Assembly: GCA_963575745.1 (NCBI GenBank)
Contig: CAUYUJ010016465.1
Location: 27,501-91,500, forward strand
DNA: 64,000 nt
Direction of reading: 5' to 3'
Source of the DNA: Prorocentrum cordatum
Taxonomy: Eukaryota > Sar > Dinophyceae > Prorocentrales > Prorocentraceae
A model generated the notes under the pieces. The model made no database searches, was not told where the DNA came from, and saw nothing but the letters and a program-made list of their open reading frames with translations. This document shows positions 43,230-55,544 of the stretch, piece after piece. The first letter of the stretch is position 1, and each line of letters begins with the position of its first letter. The position numbers and the translations under genes were made by a program.

Positions 43230-46200
43230 AGCATGCCTTTGTTGTCGGCCTTCTCGCGCCAGGCGAATTCGTCGGAGTTCTGTCGAGGAAATCCTGCAGC
43301 CCCGCAGGCGCCAACAGCTTGTAGAACGTTTCGAACGCGCGCTCGTCGCGCCACCACAACTTGTCGCGGAAAATCCGCGACGGATCGAACTCACCGCCGC
43401 CCTTGCCCGCGCGCAGGCAAGCGCGCTCGCATGCGAAAGCGCGGCCGACGGGCAGCCGCGAAAGCAGCGACGCGCTGCGCGCAAAAGTCCGCAAGCGCCA
43501 GAGGCAGCTCTTCAGAGGGTTCTGCAAGGAAAGAAGCGCCAGATGCAGCTACTCAGCAGTGCCACGCCCTCACCTTCGGCGCCGGGGCAGGCCATGGCGC
43601 CCTGTCTCCAGCTGGCGCAGGCGCCGGGCATTCTGCTTGAGAGTAGCCTCCGCCGTGCGCGACTCGCTGCGCCCCTTCCTCGTCGCGAATATCGGTCGTC
43701 GGAGGCGCAACGTGCGCGGGAAGTGGCACGAGCAAAGGCGGCGCCCATAGCTGAGCATCTCCGCCAGAGTCACAAGTTGTCCAGTCCTGATGGACCACGT
43801 CTCGCCAGAGGCATGGTCGTCTTCGACACACTTCAGAAGCGCGGTCTCGCCACCATCTAGATCCAGGATCCACTTCATCTCCGCCAGTTCCAGGAAGTCC
43901 GTATCCCTGTCAGCGCTCTTCGAGGCCAGGTACTCACGCGCCTTTTCGCTCTTGGCGTACTGGTGATGCCAGAACCTGACGCGGCAGAGAGTGTTCACGA
44001 GTTCAGAAGGCACATCCCTCCACCCGGGCCCCCCCCAGTGCCGCGCCTCGCCGCTGTGCTTTTCGAGGATGTGCTTGACGTAGGTCTCGTCGTCCTGAAT
44101 CCCTGTCTTGCGCTTCGATGCCTCGAAGGCGTCTGGCCTCAGCGCCGACCACCCGTCGCCGAGCACGGCATTCGGGTATGCCTCGGCGAAGGGCGCGTCA
44201 GAGACAGCGTCAGGGCCCCGCAGCTCCTCCCACAGCCGCCGCTTGTAGTGTTGCTTCTTGGAGGCAAGCGCGCGCACGACGGGCCACAGCTGCCCTGCGT
44301 TATCTGGGCTGTCGCTTCGGTGGGGGATGCCTTCGAGAAACTCCCTCAAAGTAGGGAGCGGGTCGCACCACACGTCGAGCTTGCTCTGCATGCGCCGGGC
44401 GTTTCTGTCCTCGAGCTGCGGCACTTGCTAATCTCGGACAAGAGCTTGGGCGTCGGCTTCCCAACGCTGCTTGTTGTCGACGAAGTACTGCTGCCTGGCA
44501 CACGTTCGGGCGACGCTGCGAAGCTCGGCCTTGCGTTCGTCGGGCAATCGTCTGCGCTTCCTCTGAGAGAGACGAGTCGTCAGGCTCACTTCCTCTGTCG
44601 CGCCAGAGACAGCATACTCGGGTGCACCAGAGACAGCATCCTCCCGCTCGTCCTCTGATGAGCTACAGGAAGCAACGTCCTGCTCGGTCGGTCTCTGCAT
44701 GCTTCTGGAACGCATCCTGCCCCGCCGCTCTTCGGGGGGCTCGAGTTGTCTCCCCCGTCGCATCGTCGCGACGGTCTCCTCGCTTGCGTCGCCGTCCACG
44801 CCCTCGTCGGAAGACGAGCTGCCCAGGTCAGGAGCTGGAGGAGGCGGACGCGCGCTCCCTGTTGCAGCGGGTGGAGGCGCCGCGATCGCACTGGCCAAGG
44901 TAGGCGGAGACGCCGCGATCGCAGCCGCCAGAGGCAGGCAGGAGCGGCTCGGCGGCAGGAGCAGGCGCGGGAGTCAGGGGAAGCTGCCCTGGCGGCGTCG
45001 GCTCCGGCACGTCTCGGGGGGGGTGGCGCGGCGGCGGCGGCCGCAACTGAGCCCGCGTCGTCGCCGAATCTGCTGGCCAGCTGGCGGCCGGCGGCGGCGG
45101 CGGCGAGCTGGCCCGCACCCATGCGTGCGTAACCAAAACAGCGGATGGCTTTTCTCCACGCGCGCCAGAGGCAGCGGTGCTGTTCTTCTTTGCAGTCGTG
45201 CCAGGCGGCGGCGCCGCCTTCTCATGCAGCGGAAGAAGCGGCGCCTCCTTCGCATTATCATTTGGCGCCGCCTGCGGCCGCCACTCCAGCGGCGCAGGCC
45301 GCGGCATGACTGGTCGTGGTGGAGTGGCGGCGCGGCCGCCGCCGCTCGCGCTGGCTGGCGCAGGAGCTGGCGCAGGAGCAGGCGGCGGGAGTGGCTCAGG
45401 AGCTGGCGCAGGAGCTGGCGCAGGAGCAGCGACCGCAGCAGCTGCAGCAGCAGGAGCGGCGGACGCGCCAGAGGCAGCGGACGCGCCAGAGGCTGCGGAG
45501 ACGCCAGAGAGAGCGTTACACTCCGCGGTGTACATTCCGGGCACGCGGTGGGCGGCTTCGACCGAGTCGACAAAGACGGACCGCGCCACATCCTCTTGCT
45601 CCCTCGAGAGCTTCTTTCTAGCAGCAGGTCTCCACCACAAACCGAGTAGCTCAGAAGTGTGTTCAGACACAGCCTCATCGCGCAGGTCCTCGTCCGCCGC
45701 GGGGAGCGAGGGCGGCGCCCACGGGTTCAGGTGGGCGGGCGCCGAGCCGAGCCGAAAGCCGCGGCTCAGCGCATCGGCAACCCGACGTGCCACAATGTCA
45801 GGGTCCCCCCCGTGCGACAGCAGGTCGTGGAGCTCCATCAGCGTCTGGCAGTCAAGACAAGTCTCGGCTGCGTCCAAGAAGCTCTGTAGCTGCCTCTTTC
45901 TCGGAAATTTCCGCGTTTCCGTCGGGCGGAAGGTGCCCGCGTCCAGGAAGAGAACGCGCTCTCCTTCGGAATCCCAGCCCAAGTTGTCCAGCTTCAGGTC
46001 GGAAATGTAGATACAACGCCCAGCAGCCTGGGCGAAGGTCCGCACCGCCAGGAGGAAGACGCGCCGCTTGCCCTGGCTGTCGTCGCGCAGCAACCACGTG
46101 CCCATCCAACGGCATGACCCTGTTGACCATGAGGAAGTGCAAGTGCCTGACGCCGCCGCTGGGCCCGCGGAGCGCAGCGGCGTCGCAGTGGAGGACGGCC

Positions 46201-46624
46201 GGCGCCAGTTCCCGCAGGACCACCGACATCTCGGCCTCGCGTTCACTCGACCGCACCTGCTCTGCGCGCTCGGCTAGCTTGACGACGCGCTGCTGGTCCG
46301 TTGTGTTGTATACAATGCGCGACATACCGTGCGCGGCGTAGGTGAGGCTGAAACGCACGTCGTCGGCGTCAGCGTCGTCGGCGTCAGAAGCAGCGGACGC
46401 GCCATAGGCAGCGGACGCGCCAGAGGCAGCGGAGACGCCAGAGAGAGCGGTGCCGCGGCGGAGCCACGCATCCATGGCGAAGGGCAAGCCAATGCGCCTG
46501 GAACACGTGCTGCGCGCTCGCGCCCACTCTCGGGAAGGCGGGAAGGCTGCAGCTGTTTTGCGCGGAGGTGGAGCACCATGGACACCGCGTCGATGGCCTC
46601 CCAGCCAGCGTGGAAGGGCGGCAT
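43230..46624 (-). pseudogene. Paralog A: kinase-like module fused to the LWW/GQ-TLA family protein, broken
   Basis: Order on the minus strand: MPPFHAGWEAIDAVSM (46624); a kinase-like N-lobe with HGMSRIVYNT, VVKL (candidate lysine) and SEREAEMSVVLRE (helix C); then LHFLMVNRVMPLDG; a frameshift near 46105; ISDLKLDNLGW (DxKxxN loop) and VLFLDAGTF (DFG position, here DAG); ELLGLWWRP; AREQEDVARSVFVD-type text; a Pro-Ala linker; an acidic Ser segment; then KHILEKHSGEARHW, MKWILDLDGGETALL and RTGQLVTLAEMLSYG; and a last exon-like piece EFDPSRIFRDKLWW to about 43230. Further lesions: frameshift near 44890 and TAG in place of Trp at 44430-44428. AASGA inserts are present. The C-terminal domain is unrecognised. 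Introns may explain some shifts. Confidence 0.6.
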
Positions 46625-46719
46625 CCTTGCGCTGGTGAAAGCAAGGACTGCGGCGCCGCCGCTAGTGAAAGCAAAGGCTGACTCGCCAACTGAACCATCG
46701 AGCCAATCGTGGCTACGGG

Positions 46720-47158
46720 TCGGGTCTAGTTCTTCTCTGGTCGGGTCTGGTTCTTCCCTGGTCGGATCTAATTTTCCCCTAGTCGGGTCTAGTTTTCCCC
46801 GTGGTCGGGTCTAGTGTTTCCCTGGTCGGGTCTGGTTTTTCCCAGGTCGGGTCTAGTTTTCCCCTGGTCGGGTCTACTGGTCGGATCTAGTTTTTCCCAG
46901 GACGGGTATAATTTTCCTCTGGTCGGGTATGGTTTTCCCCTGGTCGGGTCTAGTTTTTCCTTTGGTCCGGTCTACTTTGTCTCTGGTCCGGTCTAGTTTT
47001 TCCCTGGTCGGGTTTATTTCTTCCCTGGTCGGGTCTAGTTTTTTCCTGTGGTCGGGCCTGGTTTTTCCCCTGGTCGGGTCTACTTTTTCCCTGGTCGGGT
47101 CTAATTTTCCCCTGGTCGGGTCCAGTTTTCCTTTGGTCGGGTCTAGTTTTTCCCACGT
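46720..47158. repeat. 21-23 bp GGTCGGGTCTAG array, part 1
   Basis: About 20 copies of GGTCGGGTCTAGTTTTYCCC with 1-2 bp length changes. Lies just upstream (minus) of the paralog A start and may be intronic. Confidence 0.95.
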
Positions 47159-47196
47159 AGGCGGCGCCACCACTAGATGGACTCTTCACCTTGGTC

Positions 47197-47547
47197 CTAA
47201 AGGGCCTTCGCCTCCTCCGCCTTTGCCTTGGAAGCGGCCCTGGCCCTGAGCCTCTCGCTGTCGGTCTTCTTCTTAACCACCTTCATGCGATTGCGATCGT
47301 GGATGACGACCGCGGCGGCGAGCTTCGGATAGCTGTGGAGCAGCTTGAGCAGCGCCACAGCCTTCGGCCCCAACGGCAGATGGCGGATCTTGTAAGCCAT
47401 GATGGGCACGACGACGTTGTCTGGCTCGTTGTACTTCACCCGCAGCGGCATCATCATGTCGGCACTGACGTCGACCGAAACCTTGGCGCCGTCGACCTCC
47501 ATGGACACCGCGTGGATGGCCTCCCAGCCAGCGTGGAAGGGCGGCAT
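47197..47547 (-). CDS. Hypothetical 116-residue basic protein
   Basis: ATG start at 47547. The first 14 residues (MPPFHAGWEAIHAV) duplicate the opening of paralog A, and about 125 bp of flank is shared too (46595-46720 versus 47515-47642). The rest is distinct: VSVDVSADMMMPLRVKYNEP, then NVVVPIMAYKIRHLPLGPKA, and a Lys/Ala-rich tail. Non-repetitive and intact, bracketed by the two 21-bp arrays. Function unknown. Confidence 0.5.
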   Translation of the reverse strand: MPPFHAGWEAIHAVSMEVDGAKVSVDVSADMMMPLRVKYNEPDNVVVPIMAYKIRHLPLGPKAVALLKLLHSYPKLAAAVVIHDRNRMKVVKKKTDSERLRARAASKAKAEEAKAL

Positions 47548-47641
47548 CCTTGCGCTGGCGAAAGCAAGGACTGCGGCGCCGCCGCTAGTGAAAGCAAGAA
47601 AAGGCTGAGTCGCAACTGAACGTGCGAGCCAATCGTGGCTA

Positions 47642-49447
47642 CGGGTCGGGTCTAGTTCTTCTCTGGTCGGGTCTAGTTCTTCCCTGGTCGGGTATAGTTT
47701 TCCCTGGTCGGGTCTAGTTTTCCCTGTGGTCGGGTCTAGTGTTTCCCTGGTCGGGTCTGGTTTTTCCCAAGTCGGGTCTAGTTTTCCCCTGGTCGGGCTT
47801 AGTTTTTCCTTTGGTCGGATCTGGTTTTTCCATGGTCGGGTCTGATTTTCCTCTGGTCGGGTCTGGTTTTCCCCTGGTGGGGTATAGTTTTTCCTTTGGT
47901 CCGGTCTACTTGTCTCTGGTCTGGTGTAGTTTTTTCCCTGGTCGGGTCTATTTCCCCCCTGGTCGGGTCTAGTTTTTTTCCTGTGGTCGGGCCAAGTTTT
48001 TCCACTAGTCGGATATACTTTCCCTTGTCGGGTCTAGTTTTCCCCTGGTCGGGTTTGTTGATCCCTTTGGTCGAGTGTACTTTTTCCCTCGTCGGGTCTA
48101 CTTTCTCCTTGGTCGGGTATAGTTTTCCCTGGTCGGGTCTAGAATTTCCTTTGGTCGGATCTAGTTTTCCCTAGTCTGGTCTAGTTTTCCTCTGGTCTGG
48201 TTTACTTTTCCCCTGGTCGGGTCTGGTTTTTTCTTTGGTTCGGTATAGTTTTTCTCTGGTCGATCTTGCTTTTCCCTGGTCGGGTCTAGTTCTCCCCTGG
48301 TCGGCTCTAATTCGTCCTGTGGTCGGGTCTGGTTTTTCTCTGCTCGGGTTTAAATGTTCCCTGGTCTGGTATAGTTTTCCCCTGGTCGGGTCTACTTTTT
48401 CCCATGGTCGGGTCTAGTTTTTCCCTGGTCGGCTCTAATTTTTGGTCGGGCCTAATTGTCGCCTGGTCGGGTCTAGTTTTTCCTTTGGTCGGGTCTTTGT
48501 TTCCCCTTGTCTGGTCTAGTTTTCCTCTGGTCGGATCTAGTTTTCCCCTGATCGGGTTTAGTTTTTCTTTTAATCCGGTTTGGTTTTTCCTTGCTCGGAT
48601 TTAGTTTTGCCTTGGTCGGGTTTACTTTTTCCCTGGTCGGGTCTCGTTTTTCCCTGGTCTGATGCAGTATTTTCCCTGGTCGGGTCTGGTTTTCCTCTGG
48701 TCGGGTCTAGGTTTCCCTGTGGTCGGGCCAAGTTTAAACATGGTCGGGTGTAGTTTTTCCATGGTCGGGCATAGTTTTCCCCTGGTCTGCTGTTATTTAT
48801 CTTCGATCGGGTGTAGTTTTCCCCTGGTCGGGTCTAGTTTTCCTTTGGTCGGGTCTAATATTCCCCTGGTCGGATCTGTTTTTTTTCTTTTGGTTCGGTC
48901 TAGTTTTCTCTGGTCGGGTCTGGTATTTCCCTGGTCGGGTCTACTTTTCCCCTGGTCGGGTGTAACTTTTTCTTTGGTCGGGTCTAGTTTTCTTCTGCTC
49001 GGGTCTAGTTTTTCCCTGGTCGGGTCTGGTTGTCCTTGGTCGGTGTTAATTTTCCCTGTGGTCAGGTCTAGTTGTTCCCTGGTCGGGTCTAGTTGTTCCA
49101 TGTTCGGGTCTATTTTCCCCCTGGTCGGGTCTAGGTTTTCCTCCGGTCGGGTCTAGTTTTTCCTTGGTCGCGTCTAGTTTTCCTCTGGTCGGATCTGGTG
49201 TTTCCTTTGACCCGGTCTAGTTTTTCTCTGGTCGGGTCGAGTTTTCCCCTAGTCGGGTCTACTGTTCCACTGGTCGGGTCTAGTTTTTCTTTTCGTCGGG
49301 TCTCGTTTTTCTCTGGCCGGGTCTACTTTTTCCGTGGTCGGGTCTACGTTTCCCCAAAAAAATCCCGGTGGTCGGGTCTAGTTTTTCCCTGGTCGGGTCC
49401 ACTTTTTCCCTGCTAGCTCTAGTTTTCCCCTGGTCGGGTCTTTCTGA
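47642..49447. repeat. 21-23 bp GGTCGGGTCTAG array, part 2 (1.8 kb)
   Basis: About 80 copies of the same unit as at 46720, opening with the same ACGGGTCGGGTCTAGTTCTT junction, so the array and its flank were duplicated together. Phe/Pro/Ser (plus) and Pro-Thr-Lys (minus) ORFs are artefacts. Confidence 0.95.
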
Positions 49448-49597
49448 TCCTTTGGTTTCTAAGAATATGAAGAGAAAAGAAAACAGGACAACGACAAGGA
49501 CACAGAGAGATCCACGCACAGAGGGCACAAGGACGCGGGGGCCGATGGCGACACTGAGGACGACGTCGGCGATAACGACGATGTCGCTCGTGCGCAG

Positions 49598-52400
49598 GCC
49601 GACGGGCAGCCGCGAAAGCAGCGACGCGCTGCGCACAAGAGTCCGCACGCGCCAGAGGCAGCTCTTCAGAGGGTCCTGCAAGGAAAGAAGCGCCAGAGGC
49701 AGCTACTCAGCAGTGCCACGCCCTCACCTTCGGCGCCAGGGCAGGCCGTGGCGCCCTGTCTCCAGCTGGCGCAGGCGCCGAGCATTCTTCTTGAGAGTAG
49801 CCTCCCCCGTGCGCGACTCGCTGCGCCCCTTCCTCGTCGCGAATATCGGTTGTCGGAGGTGCAACGTGCACAGGAAGTGGCACGAGCAAAGGCGGCGCCC
49901 GTAGCTGAACATCTCCGCCAGAGTCACAAGTTGCCCAGTCCTGATGAACCACGTCTCGCCAGAGGCAGAGTCGTCTTCGACACAACTCAGAAGCGCGGTC
50001 TCGCCACCATCTAGAGCCAGGATCCACTTCATCTCCGCCAGTTCCAGGAAGTCCGCATCCCTGTCAGCGTTCTTCCAGGCCAGGTAATCACGCGCCTCTT
50101 CGCTCCGGGCGCACTGGTGGTGCCAGAACCTGACGCGGCAGAGAGTGTCCACGAGTTCAGAAGGCGCATCCCTCCACCCGGGCCCCCCCCAGCGCCGCGC
50201 CTCGCCGCTGTGCTTTTCGAGGATGTGCTTGACGTAGGTCTCGTCGTCCTGAACCCCTGCGTTGCGCTTCGATGCCTCGAAGGCGTCTGGCGCCAGCGCC
50301 GCCCGCCCGTCGCCGAGCACGGCATTCGGGTGCGCCTCGGCGAAGGGCGCGTCAGAGACAGCGTCAGGGCCCCACAGCTCCTTCGACAGCTGCCGCTTGT
50401 AGCGTTGCTTCTTGGAGGCAAGCGCGCACGACGGGCCACAGCTGCCCTGCGTCATCTGGGTTGTCGTTTCGGTGGGGGATGCCTTCCAGAAGCTCCCTCA
50501 AATGTAGGGGGCGGGTCGCACCACACGTCGAGCTGGCTCTGCATGCGCGGGGCGCTTCTGTCCTCGAGCTGCGGCATTTGCCAATCTCGGACAAGAGCTT
50601 GGGCGTCGCTAGCCCAACGCTCTTTGTTGTCGACGAAGTGCTGCTGCCTGGCACACTTTCGGGCGACGCTGCGAAGCTCGGCCTCGCGTTCGTCGGGCAA
50701 TCGTCTGAGCTTCCTCTCAGAGAGACGAGTCGTCAGGCTCACTTCCTCTGTTGCGCCAGAGACAGCATACTCGGGTGCGCCAGAGACAGCATCCCCCCGC
50801 TCGTCCTCTGATGAGCTACAGGAAGCAACATCTTGCTCGGTCGGTCTCTGCATGCTTCTGGAACGCATCCTGCCCCGCCGCTCTTCGGGGGGCTCGAATT
50901 GTCTCCCCCGTCGCTTCGTCGCGACGGTCTCCTCGCCTGCGTCGCCGTCGACGCCCTCGTCGGAAGACGAGCTGCCCAGGTCAGGGGCTGGAGGAGGCGC
51001 CAAGGCAGGCGGAGGCGCCGCGATCGCGCAGCCGCCAGAGGCAGGCAGGAGCGGCTCGGCGGCAGGAGCAGGCGCGGGAGTCAGGGGAAGCTGCCCCGGC
51101 GGCGTCGGCCCCGGCACGTCTCGGGGAGGATGACGCGGCGGCGGCGGCCGCCACTGAACCCGCGTCGTCGCCGCCGAATCTGCTGGCCAGCTGGCGGCCG
51201 GCGGCGGCGGCGGCGAGCTGGCCCTCACCAATGCATGCGCAACCAAAAAAGCGGGTGGCTTTTTTTTTCCCGCGCGCCAGAGGCAGCGGCGTTGTTCTTT
51301 GAAAGCGTGGCAGGCGGCGTCGCCGCCTCCACGTGCAGCGGAAGAAGCGGCGCCTCCTTCGCATTATTCTTTGGCGCCGCCTGCGGCCGCCACTCCGGCG
51401 GCGCAGGCCGCGGCGTGACTGGCCCTGGTGGCAGTGGAGTAGCGGCGCGGCCGCCGCCGCTCACGCTGGCTGGCGCAGGAACTTTCGCAGGCGGAGGCGG
51501 CGGTCGCGGCGCGGGAGCTGGCGCAGAAGCTGGCGCAGGAGCTGGCGCAGGAACAGCAACCGCAGCAGCTGCAGCAGCAGGAGCGGCGGACGCGCCAGAG
51601 GCAGCGGCCGCGCCGGAGGCAGCGGGCGCGCCAGAGGCAGCGAAGACGCCAGAAAGAGCATTATACTCCACGGCGCATACGTCGGGCACGCGGTGGGCGG
51701 CTTCGACCAAGTCGAAAAAGACTGACCGCGCCACGTCCTCTTGCTCCCTCTAGAGCTTCCTTTTATGAGCAGGTCCCCACCACAAACCGAGCAGCCCAGA
51801 AGTGTGTTCAGTCACCTTTTTGGCGGCATCGTTCACGGAGCACCCGATGAGCATCTCCACACGAGCCGACACCGACAGGATCAGGTCAAATGGGCTCTGG
51901 TGGTATTTGACCGCGCGACCGAACTGATCAAACTCAGATGGGTCGCGTTCTTTCTCTGCTTTGTATTTCCCCGACGTAATGACCATGGGGTGGGTGGCGG
52001 CCAAAGCCCAGATCCTGCGGGTGTTCGCGTAGTGCATGTGCGGCGTCAACGGCCCCCCCAGCCGCGCCAGAGGCAGCGCAGTACTGGGGCAACACCACCG
52101 CTTTGCCACTGAGGCGACCAGCCACTCGGACCACCTCTGCAGTGGGCACGAGGAACGGCGGAAGCCACCACTCTTGGACAACCCTGTCATTGTCGATACT
52201 GGTGCACGCGAACCACGGACTCTGGCCGCTCGGCCCTGGCCGAGGAGCCTGCGTGAAAGTGACCCCGCCAACAGCTCGGATGGGATGTCCAACTCGCCAG
52301 GTCCTCCTGGACTCGGCTACCGACACCACTCGGTCCAACGCGCCAGAGGCAGCGTTCTGCTGCTGGCCGCCGCGGTGACTCATCATGGCAAAGGCGCCGC
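49598..52400 (-). pseudogene. Paralog B of the LWW/GQ-TLA family, broken
   Basis: Its C-terminal 2.2 kb (49598-51790) matches paralog A at an offset of about 6.15 kb. Its N-terminal part differs from A and resembles paralog D: TWRVGHPIRAVGG, WWLPPFLVPTAEVVRVAG, then RRIWALAATHPMVI, YHQSPFDLILSVSARVE and LLGLWWGP. Lesions: frameshift near 52065 at an AASGA copy, TAG near 51750 (Ser in A), a shift at a T8 run near 51262, and shifts near 50505 and 50430. Downstream it breaks off at 49598 into other DNA, so it is also 3'-truncated relative to A. Confidence 0.62.
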
Positions 52401-54570
52401 AAGCGCGTCTTCCCGGCTCGAGCCTGCAAATGCGACGGACATGCGGGGGGGGCAGGAGGAGGGGGGGGAGGGGCAGCTGAAGCATCAAAACGGGCAGCAG
52501 CAGCACAAGCAGCAGCAACATTGAGGAGCAGCCTCAGCAGGGGGGAGCGAGCAGCAGCAGCAGCGGTAGAAGAAGCGGGAGAGGAAAGAAGAGGAGAAGC
52601 AGCAGCCGCAGCACCACAAGCAGCAGCAGCAGAAGCAGCAGCATTGGGGGGCAGCCTCAACAGAGGGAGGCCGAGGAGGAGGAGCAGCAACAGCAGCAGC
52701 AGCAGCAGCGACAGAAGCAGGAGGATGAGGAGGAGGAGCAGCAGCAGCACTAGCAGCAGCAGCAACAGCAGCAGCATCATTGAGGAGCAGCTTCGGGTGG
52801 AGGAGGAGGAGGAGCAGCAGCAGCAGAACGAGCAGCAGCAGCAGGGGCAGCGGCTTTCAGGAGGAGGTGGAGCAGCAGCAACAGCAGCAGCAGCAGGAGA
52901 AGCTGGAGGAGGCGGAGCAGCAGCAGTAGCAGCAGCTGGCAGCAGCAGCAGAGGATGAGCCTGCCCTCTTTTCTCCCGCGCGCGGCTGCGCACCAGCAAG
53001 GCAGTCCAGAGCACCTCGTGCGGAGCCCTGGTCGGGAGAACCGCGCGCCAAAGGAAGGAAGCGCCAGAGGCAGGCAGCGAGCCACTGCTGTGTGAAAGGA
53101 TATCAGCGCCAGAGGCAGCCGGCAAACCATTGAGGGGATCCACGTCAGAGGCAGCTGGAAGCGGTCACACTCCTGCTCACTCCTTGTTGATGTTTTCCTG
53201 GTCGCGGAGTCCCAAACGAACTTCGACTTGTGCGTATGCTTGTCGACAAGGATCGGCAGATCCACGCAAAGCTTGTGCATGTCAAAAGCAATGCAGAACG
53301 CTGCGCCCATGTAGAACAAGTGGGCGAGCGTGACGACTTGACCAACTCGGATCTCCACATCGAACTCACGTCTCCATGGGGGCCGAGCGCCAGAGGCAGC
53401 GGATCCCCAAGGAGGCCGAGGCAGGCGGGCCTGACGGAGCAGCGTCGTCTGGCCATCATCTGTGTCCAAAACCCACGCAGCCTCTTGCCACGTGAGCCAG
53501 CCGTCGGACTTTCGATTGTACAGCCACCTCCGCGTCACCTCGGTCCTTGCGAACTGGGAATGCCAGAGTCTCGGATGAAGAACATCGCGAGAGTCCAGAT
53601 GCTTCCAGCCGAAGTCCTGGAGGACTCTGGCTTCCCCGTCGTGCTTGTTGAACGGGTGCTTCAAGGACTCAGGAACGGTCGCGATGTTCCAATCCACGCG
53701 AAGCAACTGCCACGTGGGTGAATCCCGCGGCAAGCACTGGACGAGCGGACCACCACCAGAGGCAGGTTTCAAGTGTGGCCAGGCGAGAGCAAGCCAACAT
53801 TCCTCCGCGAGAGAAGCGTTTCCCAACTCCTCCCTGAAAAGGTTCAGATGATGCGTCTTCTGCGACCTGAAAGTCTCACAATGTCCTACCGCTCGTCCTG
53901 ACACTCGACCTTGTCGCTGAAGTGCTTTATGCCGTTGATGATATTTGAAGGGTTCAGAATGGGAAGGCATTCGCCGTGCAGGAGGACGCGACGTCGCCTG
54001 CTCCTCGTGAGGCTTCCACTGCGCAGCCAAGCTACTGCTTCCTTTGGCCAACCTCGGTAATCCATATTTTAAAATGAATCTGCGTCAACTTAAGATTCCG
54101 CGTTGCGCCAGAGGCAGCAGGAGAAACAGCGCCAATGGCGGCAGCAGGCATTGCGCCAGAGGCAGCACCACGCACTGCGCCAGAACTAGCACCACGCTCC
54201 GCGCCAGAGGCAACGTCTTCCCTGTCAGAGCCTCCGCGGTCCGTTTTGCTCCCAGAGCTGCTGTCGTTGTCGGAGTCGGGGTGGCTCTGCTCTGAAGAGC
54301 CGTCGGATTCTGTCGCCAAGTCGACTAGATACGTAGGTCCAGTCTTCTCGCGTTCCGCCTCCGTGGGCCCCTCGCCGCCTGATCCCGCGAGCGAGCCTGC
54401 GGCAACTTTGGGGCGGCCGCCGGTTCGCGACCCACCCGCGCGCATGGGAAAGACGCTCTGCACATCCGACTCGCAGACGTCGAAGAAGACCTGCCGCGCA
54501 GCAAACGGGACAGAGCAGAAACCATGGAAGCAGGAAGGCCGGCGCGAGGATCAGAGGAGCTGGACTGCGC
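52190..54570 (-). pseudogene. Paralog C of the family, truncated and broken
   Basis: Starts within ARQVFFDVCESDVQSVFPM (54500-54440) and lacks the LWW N-terminal module. Then come an acidic Ser segment, AASGA repeats, and the C-terminal domain: FNKHDGEARVLQDFGWKHL, YNRKSDGWLTWQEAAWVLD, VGQVVTLAHLFYMGAAFC. About 90% similar by eye to paralog D at an offset of about 3.0 kb. Lesions: frame change near 54040, a 1-base shift near 53875, and one near 53190 that removes the stop seen in D. The 3' part runs into a (GCA)n tract. Confidence 0.62.
52500..52960. repeat. (GCA)n/(AGC)n-rich tract
   Basis: AGCAGC runs with GAGGAG and GGCAGC insertions in the 3' flank of paralog C. An equivalent tract lies at the same place in paralog D. 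Poly-Leu, Cys and Ala ORFs are artefacts. Confidence 0.9.
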
Positions 54571-55544
54571 ATCGGGGAACGCTGTTGCAGGGGCCGAAGC
54601 GCAAGAGTGGTGGCGGGGAGAAGAATTAATAAGAAAGCAAGGACAAATTTGATTAGGGGGAGGGGGGGAAGGAGGATGGAAGGGGCGGAGAGGAACGGGA
54701 GGGGGATGAGGATTTTGTGTTCCTACGCTGACCTTCACACCCCAATGTAACACATGCGCCTCGGCAGCTGCTCGGCCCACCTGCAGCTCGCCACCTGGAG
54801 GCCCGAATCGTTCTCCCACATCATCATAATGGGGCGAGGGAGACCGTGCGCAGTGGGGGGGCGAACTGGCGCGATGGTCAGGGCGGGCTGGTGATCTGCC
54901 CAACCCGCGCCCACGCGCCAGCTGCCCACCATGCGCGCGCTCCCCCCGACGACCACGCCGCGTCCAACCATCCGCGGTTCTCCACCCACCTGCCTGGTGG
55001 CCCCCTCCGCGGGGGCCCATGGCCAATGGTGCCGATGTCCTGCAGGCGCCGCGGGGCGCCGAGCCCTTGGGGGCGGCGGAGGGCCGAGCTCGACCGCGAA
55101 CACGAGGGCCATGCAGGGCGGCATCGCGCACCGCGATCAAAGAGCTCAAGCAAGACATGGCAAGGAAGGGGAATGGCGAGAAAAGGTCGGGGGGGCGGCA
55201 GGAGGGGGGGCAGGGGGCGGGGCCCGGGGAGTGGCTGGGAGGGTGGCGGGCGGATGCACGACAATGTGTGAAAACGAAGGATTTGATATGATAGGATGGA
55301 ATCTAAACTGGTAAGATAGAACAGCTCTGAAGGAATGGCAGACGGGGCGCTATCGAAGGCACGTGAGATCTCGCTATCGATATCAAAACAATCACGTATT
55401 GATTGGCAGCAGTATCTACGCAGTCTTCACCCCCCACTATCTAGTCACTATCCGTCGTTGTCTCACAGCAATTACCGACATCACTGCTCCTCTTGTCCAT
55501 ATTCCCCCTCCCATATGACAACTTCGCGAAAACTTCAGAGGGGG
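54571..55544. other. Spacer between paralogs C and D, no recognised gene
   Basis: GGGGGAAGG-rich at 54650-54710 and 55180-55250. Several 100-280 residue ORFs, none recognised. Confidence 0.45.

Noticed and set aside
46720-49447. CRISPR-like regular 21-bp repeats
   Set aside because: Units are contiguous and degenerate with no spacers.
54325-55314. 277-residue minus ORF and overlapping plus ORFs between paralogs C and D
   Set aside because: Only the 5' part overlaps paralog C in a shadow frame; the rest has no recognisable or conserved text.
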